DNA of 64,000 nucleotides. It comes from Xiphydria camelus. Taxonomy: Eukaryota; Arthropoda; Insecta; Hymenoptera; Xiphydriidae. The DNA lies in NCBI GenBank assembly GCA_963678675.1, contig OY783195.1, forward strand, positions 20,664,912-20,728,911, read 5' to 3'. This document shows, one piece after another, positions 44,398 through 54,096 of this stretch. A program made the translations under genes and the position numbers. How positions within the stretch are numbered: position 1 is the first letter of the stretch; each line of letters starts with the position of its first letter. A model generated the notes under the pieces. It had not been told where the DNA came from. It saw nothing but the letters and a program-made list of their open reading frames with translations, and did not search any database.

Positions 44398-44690
44398 ATT
44401 AAAATGTAGAGTATTATATCCTCTACAATTTTCATAATAAGAGTATCTTTTATCTAGGAGGCGCTGGAAAGAAGTTAATGCAAAAAGAACCGGATTAAAA
44501 ATTGGACGTGAATGCAATTGTAAGAAAAGCGCTCCAGTTTACTTAAGCGTAACTCTGAAATTATTTTTTTGAGAAAAAAAGCTTTAAACAAAACTTTTAG
44601 AGAATTGTATCCTCTATAATTTTAATAATAACTACCTTTTACCTAGGAGGCGCTGGAAAGAAGATAATGCAAAAAAACCGGATATGGACG
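44398..44690 (+). repeat. direct repeat of about 100 bp, two copies
   Basis: 44398-44505 and 44598-44690 share TATCCTCTACAATTTT-like, TTTTAYCTAGGAGGCGCTGG and AAAGAAGWTAATGCAAAAA blocks in the same orientation, with about 95 bp between. Confidence 0.75.
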
Positions 44691-44990
44691 CCATTTCGTT
44701 AATATGGCCGCGCTGTTGTCATCACTACATTCCTGCAAACTTGGTACGTTTTTCAGGATGCCAAACTGAGTATAACTACCAAATTTCAAAACTCCCTGGT
44801 TTTTTTGAGGGTAAAACTCCCTATTGGGGTTCCAAATTAAGATCGCAGCGGCATGACGGAGTATCCGCAAACTAATCTGTAGTACATCATTTCCCAACGG
44901 CCGGCCTTACATAGCCGGAATATCTCTCTGAATTCAGAGACGGAATTCATATTATTAATTCATAACGCCCGGAACTGCACATAGTTTTAA

Positions 44991-45199
44991 CCCTTTCGCT
45001 GCGAACAGCGTCTTTAGGCGCCCAGCCGGAGTCGCTTTCTTCGAGCGAACAGCGCCTTTAGGCGCCGTTCATTCGCTGCGAACAGCGAATTTAGGCGCCG
45101 TTTGTTTGTTATCAGTAACTGTCCAATAATGCCCATTAAATCGTTTGTTTCCGACGCGCTTCGACGCAATTCATTTCAGAGTGCTCCGCAGCGAAAGGG
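44991..45199. mobile_element. TTAA element, family 3, with repeated hairpin
   Basis: CCCTTTCGCTGCG and its inverse at the right, flanked by TTAA at 44987-44990 and 45200-45203, 209 bp. Inside, the hairpin GCGAACAGCG followed by TTTAGGCGCC occurs three times. Non-coding. Confidence 0.85.
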
Positions 45200-45204
45200 T
45201 TAAT

Positions 45205-45770
45205 TATGCAGTACACACGTCCTGATTCTTCCAGAGAGAGAGATTATGCATTTTTCAAATTTATCTGTCAGGGTGATACTGACGAGCGTTATGAATTTCG
45301 GATCGGAAGATTTAACATTATGAATTCATAATGCACTTCTTTCCATATATTTAAATATAACAAGCACACAAACGCCGGAATCATATTCTGATTATTTCAG
45401 TTGAACACTGCAAGAGATGGGTGAGAAGATCTGAGTTGCTACTTCTGATGCGTGATGCGTGATACAGAAAATTTAATTTTGTGACCTTCTATAGTAATCA
45501 AAGAATCTATCAGGATGCTGTCGTAATTTTCTTGCCGTAATATGGTACTGGCTCTCCCTTATTTTGTTCACATTAAGTGGATTCATTTGCGTTTTTTTAA
45601 TAAATAGCTAAAAGTAGTACGATAAGAATCAATTCGTTTTCCATACCGATCAACGATGTTCGCTAGCAGAGAAACACGAGAGAATACTGATCTTACAGAA
45701 TTTTTAAGATATGTGTGAAGCAAGGTGTCGAAATTCAGATTATGAAATTCAGAGTTTACATTTTTTGTGC
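45205..45770. other. stretch without recognisable gene
   Basis: No motif recognised. Confidence 0.35.
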
Positions 45771-45776
45771 ACTTAC

Positions 45777-46703
45777 TTGTACTTCAGCATCACGTACCTT
45801 CACTAAACTATTAGTAACAATATTTATTTCTTTTTCTATGATATCTTGCTTTGTGTAAAGCAAATTAATCAAACCCTGGGCAGCTTGAGTCTCAGCCTCA
45901 GTATTATTTTCGTCAACTTCAGACGGACCAACGGGATGACCTTCCATCAATTGTCGGTTCCGGTATCTTTCAGCTCGATAGGAGTGTGAAGATTGTGCCT
46001 TCGAGGTGGAGGACACTGTTGTAGGTGTGGAAAGGTTTTGAGAAGGAACCGCTGTTTTCTTTAATTCCCGACCCCTACTTCCCGATTTTTGACCTTAGAA
46101 AAATAAAAATATATTTCTCAAATGTTCGAAATCATAGATTAGAATTTCTACCTTTGTTAAAATAATCCTCTGTCCTGAAGTGTAGAGGACAAACCTTCAT
46201 AAATTTTGTCACAGGCTTGCCAACACGTAGTTTAACTATCCAAGCTTTTCTTCGATCCACTAACTCTTTTCCCATTCTGGATTCGAAATATACTTTTCCT
46301 GATTTTTCTTTAGGAAAGAGATGAAAACTCAATTCTTTTTCAGAATCATTTTGGCCTACTGGCGTACATTACATTTTTTTGTCGCCCGGCCATTAACCTA
46401 TTTGTTTACGTGTACTGTTCGCCGATTTCGAGTGCTATTTTTACTGTTATTATCTTTATTTATCTTGTTTCGTTATTGTTGTTTGTCATCTTGGTGATTG
46501 TTGTTTTGCTAAGAAACTGAAATGTCTTCGTCCAAGCTTCCGAACCATTACTGTTGTGTTCTTTAATGCCATAGTAATGTGATAATAATAGTAAAAATAG
46601 CACTCGAAGTCGGTGAACAGTAAACCTAAACAAATAGGTTAATGGCCGGGCGGCAAATGTAATGTACGACAGATTAGTTCAACATTCGGCCACCAAAGGT
46701 CAT
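45777..46703 (-). pseudogene. THAP-finger transposon gene, two 5' exons
   Basis: Minus strand. Exon 1 (46703-46152) holds TPVGQNDSEKELSFHLFPKE, RRKAWIVKLR and KVCPLHFRTEDYF, the second half of a THAP finger with its Cys-His pair, ending at AAAG|GTAGAA. A 304-bp MITE replaces the junction with the first Cys pair, and the part before it (MTFGGR) is decayed. Exon 2 (46093-45777) holds RGRELKKTAVPSQNL, a Ser/Thr linker and a helix QGLINLLYTKQDIIEKEINI, ending at a GTAAGT donor. Linkers of this kind precede the transposase domain in THAP-DDE_Tnp_4 proteins. No later exon was found downstream. Confidence 0.6.
46364..46667. mobile_element. 304-bp MITE in the THAP exon
   Basis: About 90 bp at each end are inverted copies (GCCCGGCCATTAACCTATTT, TCGAGTGCTATTTTTACT). 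The outermost bases are GTAC on both sides, which as a palindrome could be a 4-bp target duplication. Confidence 0.8.
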
Positions 46704-46869
46704 ATTGCTTATTTTGGAATCCTAATTGCCTGGACTAAACTGCGTAGTTGTAGTCCAGTGTCCAGTAGTTAATAATTTAGGAGCAACGTATAACGGATCG
46801 ATTTCTCGGTCGTAATCATATTATGTACTTATAACCAACCAAACAGCGTGAGCTGATAAATTATATACA

Positions 46870-47770
46870 CAAATAACCTTATGCCAATATTTCGGAAACG
46901 GTGAGAGATACGGTGAAACGGAGACAATTTTGGGATTCTGTCTATAAGGGGTTGAACTTTTGGCCGTGATAATATTACAACACATAGCGAGTCGATAAAT
47001 TGTTTAACAATTTATTTAGACAATAACATTTTGCAAATATCTTGGAAATAGTAAGAGATCCGATGAAACGGAGCAAATTTTCGGACTTTGAGGAGAGGTC
47101 TAACTTTTCGCAGTGATTGTATTACCAAAGGGAGCTAAACAATAATTTCTTTAAGTAATAAACTTATGCAAATATCTCGAAATGGTAAGAAATTCGGCGA
47201 AATGGAGAAAATATTAGGGTGTCGATATCAAACTAATACTGTCGTGGAAAGCGAATCGATAATTTGTTTAAACAATAAACTTATGCAAATATCTTGGAAA
47301 CGATGAAAGGTGTGAAGAAGCGGAGAAAACTTTGAAGCGATACGTAGGAAGTCGAATCGTTAGCCGTGATTTTATTACCGAACAATACGAGTCGATAATT
47401 TGTTTAAATAATAAATTATTGCAAATATCTCGAAAATGGGGATGGATACGCCGAAATAGAGAAAACTTAGGAGTTTCATAAAGGGAATCGAAAGTTTAAT
47501 CGCGATAGCATCACAAAACAGAGCGAATCGATAATAGTTCAAACAGTAAAATTTGGCAAATATCTCTGAAACAATGAGAAATACGGCGAAATGAAGAATA
47601 TTTTTGAAACTACAGGAAATGCGACGAAATGGAGAAAATTTAAAGACTATGTAAAGACTTAAAGCGTCGAATGTTCAACCGTAACAATATTATTGAAGAA
47701 CACGAATTAATATTAATTTATTTAAACAATGAGTTAACGCAATCTTCTCGGAAATGATGTTAAAAGGATT
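46870..47770 (+). repeat. tandem satellite, about seven monomers of ~135 bp
   Basis: Each unit carries TTATGCAAATATCTCGGAAA, a GAAACGGAGAAAA-like block, a GTCGAA...CCGTGAT block and GAGTCGATAATTTGTTTAAA CAATAA. Monomers differ by 20-30 percent by eye, so the array is old. A lone monomer lies at 19875-19994. Confidence 0.8.
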
Positions 47771-47934
47771 AAAATAGGTGAAATTATGACAATGCAAAAG
47801 TATATTGAATTGTGAGAAGGTATAAATATGGAAAAGTCGGTCAATATAAGTTATAAGCGATTTTCAAAAAACTAGTAATTATCCCCTAAAATACATCAAA
47901 GATGTTAAAAGATACGCCGAAGGCTATGCGGGGC

Positions 47935-50410
47935 CACTTAAAAAATAACCCACTAATAATAATGCTGAGAAAAGCTCAGCAACAATTCCACCCCTTGTTT
48001 AGTCCTCGCCCCCCCTCCCCTTCCAAACAAAAATCAATTAAAAAAAGTATCGATATAATAATGTAGTACCAAGGAAATATACCAAGTATATTTTTCAGGG
48101 TGGGCGATATAAGAGACGTTTAAGTGCGAGTGAGAACTTCGATTAATCCTTCACACATTTCCTTTCATCCAACCTGCAAATCACTCGGTATAATCAAGCC
48201 CAACGAAAGTAATCGAGATCGAAATGACAAATGATTATACCAAAACAGGCTATCAATGTTTAAAATGCTATTTGGTGGGCCTGTACCTGAAGAAATTGGG
48301 CAATATTATTATGAATATGACTCTAATAATTGAAAAATACAGAAGTCAACAAACACGAAGAAAGAAATAGCAAGTATTTAAAAATTCTTCAATTACACTG
48401 AACAAAAGCGGACATTTTAATTTATTTACCGTACAACTTATGTTTTCCATTTGGTATGGTTTTACTCGTAGTTCTGATACTTATATTACTACTTATTATT
48501 ACTTATATTACCTATGCAACGCATAGCATCTATACGTGGTGTTCCACTCAAGAGGTTCGTATAACATATATTTCAATAATAAGAATTTTGCCAATATTTA
48601 TTTTGTCAACAAATTGGAAAACTTTACTAAATTATGAAGTAGTGAAAAATGTAGTGTAGTAAAATGAATTGTACCTCATATAAACCTCCTGAGCGAGTTA
48701 CCTCGTGCATTTCTAATCTTAAATAATTCCGTATTGCTTTTAAAGAAATTAGCACAGATCTGTAACTGCATTATACTTGTAACTGATTTAATCTCAATAT
48801 TGTAATATGCGTGTTCGGGCGCTGTGCGATCAATGATAGATCTCCACGGGGTCGTAAATCCCGAAGATATTCGTTCGTGACACGGCTACTTACCAAACAT
48901 ACCGCAAGGCGGATTTTAAGATCCTGACTGTTGATTGGACGTGTGATGAGGTGGGTTGAAACCGATAGGTTAGTTCTAATGATTTCACACTGCACTCACT
49001 ATATCACTAATAATATATTCGAATTAAAGAGATACAGTAATATGATGATTAACTTTGGTTTACAATAAGTTGGTCCGAATGCACTGTATACAATGCACTA
49101 CACTGACATGCCTCGGGCGGCAAGTTAACTGACTAGTCACCTGAGTGAAACGGATATGCACTTAGGTGAAACGAACGGCAAGTTGAAGGACTTACTACCT
49201 GAACGTGCTGGATACACTATGCTGGACGAGGTACTGTTCACTTGATTACACACATATGGTACCCTGATGGTAGCGTTTGAGACTGAGATGAAGACCGTCT
49301 GATTACAAGTTAAAGCGCTTGCACACTGAATGCACTATGTACGGTCGGCGGTAAACTTCGGTTAAGCACTGATTATCACGCATTTCATTGCGGCTTATAT
49401 ATCTTACATCTAATAGATAGTGGGGATAGCGTGGGCGGTGCGGTAAGCCCTGATTGGTTGGATGAGAATAACGGTGTAGATAGCGTGAGCTAGGCGGCGT
49501 GCCCTGATTGGCTAGAGGAGGAATGACGGTGGAACAAAAGATGACGCTGGGTACTTTCCGAGTTCCATACCTAACGGGAAAGAGTATTAAGGAGTTCATG
49601 AGCTCCGTACCTAACGGTTAAGAGTACCGGATGCTCGTTTATGACCCTAGGGATGGACTAAGCTACCTCGAATGGTGAACTGATCCTTTATGGTTTTGTG
49701 AGTTAGGTATTAGGTCTTCCCGATCGGTCATCTATTGAATTCGTCATTCTCTTTTTTAGAAACTGATTTAGTAGTCGACAGATAGCGGTATCGATTACAA
49801 TAAGTACTGCGGGAGACGGCTTATTTCGACCCGTCCGGTAATTAACCTTTCCGGGAAAGGTACGGGACTGCAGGCGCACTTACAGCCTAGATTCGCCGAA
49901 ATATACTGCCCGCATTATGTCCAGATTGACCCTAGATTAACGAGGTATATAGATCGCAGTGATACTGATTGCTAAGGATCGATATTCAGAATTCCAACCA
50001 TCGTTTGTTGGAACAATGCGTATTTAAGAATAATAATTTCTTAAGACGCAGGTCCGCCAAGTAGTATTTTCAATATTGTTAGCCTGCTTTCGTATAGTCA
50101 TTTGTCATTTCGATCTCGGTTACTTTTGTCGGGCTTCATTATACTCGTCCGAGTGATTTTCAGGTTGGGCGACAGGAGATGTGTTAAGGATTAATAGAAG
50201 TTTTCACTCGTACTTATGCGTCACTTACGTATATCGCCCACTCTGAAAAATATACCTACTTGTTGTAGACCCTTTTCACTAAATTCGGATATTAATACTT
50301 TTTTAAGTGAACCTTTTTTTGGAAAGGGTAGGGGGCGAGGACGAAACTCGGTGTGGAATTGTTACTGAGCTTCTTGTCGACACCATTATTAGGGGGTTGT
50401 TTTTTAAGTG
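47935..50410. mobile_element. 2.5-kb element with about 400-bp terminal inverted repeats
   Basis: Arms 47935-48340 and 50005-50410 are inverted copies beginning CACTTAAAAAATAACCC and containing AGTATATTTTTCAGGGTGGG and CGAGATCGAAATGACAAATG. The interior (48340-50005) has no recognised transposase; it carries an imperfect 54-bp tandem repeat at 49425-49535 and a partial MITE at 49783-49935. No target duplication is evident. Confidence 0.7.
49783..49935. mobile_element. partial copy of the 53540-53716 MITE
   Basis: TAGCGGTATCGATTACAA, CGTCCGGTAATTAACC and CCTAGATTCGCCGAAA match the MITE near the end of the window; the right terminal repeat is missing. Confidence 0.7.
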
Positions 50411-50950
50411 ATATAAACTACTCTACAAATCCCCAATTATCTGAAAATAAATAAAAAAAACATTTAGAAAATGTCAAGAATTTAGTTGAACTATACAAAA
50501 GGCATTAATCCTATGTAGAAAGGTAGTTATTCGCCAGGCCAAAACTATGTTTGTTCGATCACTCGATAGTAATTGGCCGCTATATTCAGCATGTAAATCA
50601 TTTAATTTAAAAGTAAAAGAAATTAAATTGATTTGGTGGAAAAATAGATATAAATTAAAGTTTTGAAAATGAAGACACTTCCTCATTTACGAATACATTT
50701 ATATAACACGAGATAATTTTCTCCGCTCTTGAGCTTAAACCTACACAGTTTTATTATTATGATTAATCCAAAGAATGATAAGCTAACATAAAGAATCAGT
50801 CGATTATAACATACCAAGATGGGCGACCATTTCCATGACCGTAAGGCAACTAAAATGTAACTCTCTAATATATTTTTGTTTGTTTATATGCATTATGGCT
50901 AAACGTATAATTGATTGCTTTGAAATGTTCACACAAGGTCGCAGTCGAAT
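50411..50950. other. stretch without recognisable gene
   Basis: AT-rich spacer. Confidence 0.4.
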
Positions 50951-50954
50951 ATAA

Positions 50955-51180
50955 GCGTGTTTTTATATGCCTACTATTTATATACCTACTCCCTTAAGAG
51001 GGAAAGTAAATAAAAATGTGAATGTTCGTTTGTCCATAATCTTAAATCTCCGAAAGTTCTTCACCAATTGCATTGAAATTTCGATATAACGTTGCATTCG
51101 AGTACGCGTATTCTTTTATATACCTACTATTTATGGTACCTACTCTCGTAAGGGAGTAAATAAATAAAGATATATATCTT
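50955..51180 (+). repeat. imperfect tandem repeat of about 150 bp
   Basis: TATATGCCTACTATTTATATACC and TATATACCTACTATTTATGGTACC open two units, each followed by a short sequence with a stretch AAGGGAGTAAATAAA or similar. Resembles the dispersed repeats found in many insects; no coding frame. Confidence 0.5.
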
Positions 51181-51310
51181 TGTTCACCGAGTTATTCAGT
51201 GCTGAAGCAGAAACCGTCCTCGAAAATTTGGATGCTTATTACAAGATAACCACGAGGGTATATCAAATATAAACGGGATTTGTTTTGAAAACAAATCTAA
51301 CTTTATTTAA

Positions 51311-51523
51311 CACGGTCACTGCCGTTTCAGTCTATATGACCGAGAGAAAAGTTTCCGCACACGCCGTCTCGGTCTATTAGACCGAGAATTTTACATTTGC
51401 ATATAATTTACTAAAGTATTTTTGTACATAATTTAGTAAAGAATAGGAATTTTGAAAACATTCTTACGTTAGTTGTTACTACACTTGTAAACGTCTGTCT
51501 GCGCACTGTCGGTAGTCAACGTG
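51311..51523. mobile_element. TTAA element, family 4, with hairpin
   Basis: CACGGTCACTGCCG and, inverted, CACGTTGACTACCG, flanked by TTAA at 51307-51310 and 51524-51527, 213 bp. Inside, CTCGGTCTATTAGACCGAG is a perfect hairpin with a related one before it. The right TTAA is directly followed by CCCGTTCGCTGCGG, which looks like the left end of a family-3 element. Confidence 0.85.
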
Positions 51524-51870
51524 TTAACCCGTTCGCTGCGGATGACCTTTCTTCTATGCGAAAGGGATATTGATGTGTAAACATCTATTACGGCGGTATG
51601 AGGGTAAACCTCGGGAAATGGGACGGAAATGTGAAGCCGGATGTGATTAGTGCGCAGTGATTCATTCGCAGCTACTTCAGCGCTTGCGGCCTAGGGTGGT
51701 ATTACATTTTCTTGTCGATGATGTCGATATAATAAATCGCTATACAACCTACTAATAGCGCAGCTAATCACTTTCTCCTAGCTTCCCAACGCGCTCCATA
51801 AACAGCTAACACTAGTATCTCTGTCTAAATAATATATATATACCATAATACCGTATACCGCACGTCCCTC

Positions 51871-51995
51871 AAGAAACGCAACAAGCGAGATTTTTCTTCG
51901 GCAGTATTTGCCGACGGTGTTTGAGTCTTTTATAGGTACCTATGTGCACCGTTGGCAAATACTGCCGACGGTAAATGTCGCTTGTTGCGTTTCTT
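51871..51995. mobile_element. 125-bp foldback element
   Basis: AAGAAACGCAACAAGCGA pairs with TCGCTTGTTGCGTTTCTT, and inside CGGCAGTATTTGCCGACGGT pairs with ACCGTTGGCAAATACTGCCG. No clear target duplication. Confidence 0.8.
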
Positions 51996-51999
51996 ACGG

Positions 52000-52360
52000 G
52001 ATACCGTACCGTATATGTATAATCGTGAACTTATGAATCATGAATAATGGTAATTACTCACCATAATTCACGAATCCACGACTTCGAGGTTAGACGCTTC
52101 GATCTCCCGAATTTATACCAACTCTACCGACTCACTACCGACTCGACTTCTACCTACCGGTAAAAGTTGCTCGAATACCGACCAAGTACGGCCGAAAGAA
52201 AATGTCAAGGTCCCTGTAACTGCGTGCGGTTCTGTGCGGGACATACTGTAATGCAGTACCCGGCTTATCCAGGTACGAGAGAAACAATTAACCATTCAAG
52301 GTAGCCTGGCGGATCCACGTGGTCGACATTCTTGATCCGTGAGTGCGGCGCTCGGGAAAG
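52000..52360. other. stretch without recognisable gene
   Basis: No motif seen. Confidence 0.35.
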
Positions 52361-52365
52361 CGTAA

Positions 52366-52570
52366 AGGTAAGTCTATACCGGGATACAAAAATGTTGGCA
52401 ACACGATAATCCGGTGTTGGCAACACGATAATCCGGTGTTGTCAACATGTATCCCGCCGACTTGCAACTCGCCGACGGATACTCGGAAACAGCCACTATC
52501 CGAATGTAGGTACAAACCGGGATACAAAATGTTGGCAACATGTTGGCAACACGAGTATCCCGTCGACTAG
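52366..52570. mobile_element. PIF/Harbinger-like ends with TGTTGGCAACA repeats
   Basis: After TAA, AGGTAAGTCTATACCGGGAT and a second start at about 52507 (ACCGGGATACAAAATG) resemble the end at 53096. TGTTGGCAACA or a one-base variant occurs five times here. The motif is nearly palindromic and would suit a dimeric binding protein. No complete element could be bounded. Confidence 0.45.
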
Positions 52571-52728
52571 CGACAATTTAATTGCTACTCGTAAACTGCG
52601 AGCGGCATGACATCAAAGAAAGCTGTTGCCTGTTGCTTGTATCCGAGTTTCCCATTTGAAATGGGAAACATCGGAAACATCGCTCTCTCTGGACTAGAAT
52701 CTACCTATATACCTACCTAGCTACCTAT

Positions 52729-52767
52729 ACCTACCTACCTACCTACCTACCTACCTACCTACCTACA
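52729..52767 (+). repeat. (CCTA)n at the outer end of the left palindrome arm
   Basis: About ten CCTA units followed by CATACGATAATGTTCCG, the mirror image of the start of the long array at 54097. Confidence 0.9.
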
Positions 52768-53095
52768 TACGATAATGTTCCGTCACACGAGGGACAGAAT
52801 TTCAGAAGGTCGATTGAAACCTTTTAATAGTATCGATCATAAATAACATATATTTCTTGCCTAAATTTTTCATTGAATGCCACATTATACGGGCCGCACA
52901 GTGTTCACATGGCAGATCGGACGGCGTATCGTATCTCTCATTTTACAAAGCAGTACTCTCTCACTACATGTGTATGTTCTTTCTAGATTGAAAAGAAAGG
53001 CACGTAATTATTTCTCTCGGCAGAGGCACTCTCCCGATGCGTGATTTCGCGCATACGGCTGCCAAGTGGCACGTGCGAATATCAAGCCACGTTAA

Positions 53096-53300
53096 AGGTA
53101 CGTTTAGACCGGGATACAAAATGTTGGCAACATGTTGGCAACACGTTTATGGCTGTTGGCAACATCGCTGTTGGCAACATCAACATTGAATGTTGCCAAC
53201 ACGATGTCGCTGTTGGCAACATACTGTTGGATACATCGACTTGTATCCAGATACATGCGATCAGAACCAGTTGAGCGTTCAAACGAAACGGAGTTTTGAT
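53096..53300. mobile_element. PIF/Harbinger-like left end with TGTTGGCAACA repeats
   Basis: TTAA-AGGTACGTTTAGACCGGGATAC begins directly at the edge of the left palindrome arm. AGGTACGTTTAGACC is a typical PIF/Harbinger end with a TAA flank. Six TGTTGGCAACA-type motifs follow within 130 bases, one in the opposite orientation. Confidence 0.5.
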
Positions 53301-53308
53301 GTTAACAA

Positions 53309-53480
53309 ATGGAACCGTTTATTGCTGCTGGTGTTAGTCCTGCTTTCATCATAATAGCCTCCCAGAAGCGAAAAAGAAGGTGGAGGCAGCGACAGTTTTT
53401 ACAAAACGGGACAAGCTATGGTGACAATTTAATGGCAGAGTTACTTGTCATTAAGTGTTCCCTAATTGGCCATCAACTGC
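53309..53480 (+). pseudogene. possible Harbinger-type transposase N-terminus
   Basis: The frame from ATG reads MEPFIAAGVSPAFIIIASQK, RKRRWRQRQFLQNGTSYGDN and LMAELLV. A basic patch with R-x-W-x-R followed by G-x-x-x-LMAEL is reminiscent of the start of HARBI1-like nucleases, and the frame lies just after a Harbinger-type end. Similarity is short; after 53488 the sequence changes to a mariner scrap. Confidence 0.35.
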
Positions 53481-53487
53481 ATCAGTC

Positions 53488-53525
53488 ATGTATTGAATTC
53501 ATTTCTCCCCTTTACAAAGCTGATT
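53488..53525 (-). pseudogene. scrap of the mariner family at 24585-25219
   Basis: GTATTGAATTCATTTCTCCC and CTTTACAAAGCTGATT match the start of the mariner relic (25145-25195) almost base for base, also antisense to that transposase. Confidence 0.65.
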
Positions 53526-53539
53526 TAATATTCAAAGTA

Positions 53540-53716
53540 TAGCGGTATCTATTACAATGGATATTTTTTTGTGGTAAGGGGTTCATTACGACTCGTCCGG
53601 CAATTAACCCTTCAGGTAGCCTAGATTCGCCGAAACATACCTCCGGCGAGGCGGGCGATATGGGACAGGTCAGAATGAGTCATTTTCTACAGTGCCCGCG
53701 GTAATAGATACCGCTA
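53540..53716. mobile_element. 177-bp MITE with TA duplication
   Basis: TAGCGGTATCTATTAC and its inverse GTAATAGATACCGCTA bound the element; TA flanks both ends. A partial copy lies at 49783-49935. Confidence 0.85.
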
Positions 53717-54096
53717 TATTTCGAAGCTCCTTTGACGCGGCTCAAATTTACCGACAGAAGCCTAAACGTGGCTTGATATTCGCACGTGCCACTTGGCAGC
53801 CGTATGCGCGAAATCACGCATCGGGAGAGTGCCTCTGCCGAGAGAAATAATTACGTGCCTTTCTTTTCAATCTAGAAAGAACATACACATGTAGTGAGAG
53901 AGTACTGCTTTGTAAAATGAGAAATACGATACGCCGTCCGATCTGCCATGTGAACACTGTGCGGCCCGTATAATGTGGCATTCAATGAAAAATTTATGCA
54001 AGAAATATATGTTATTTATGATCGATACTATTAAAAGGTTTCAATCGACCTTCTGAAATTCTGTCCCTCGTGCAACGGAACATTATCGTATGTATG

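Noticed and set aside
46870..47770. CRISPR-like repeat-spacer array
   Set aside because: Whole ~135-bp units are similar, not short repeats with unrelated spacers, and the context is eukaryotic.
48771..49599. LTR retrotransposon inside the 47935-50410 element
   Set aside because: The interior has promoter-like and repeated blocks, but I found no pair of direct terminal repeats, primer-binding site or polymerase motifs.
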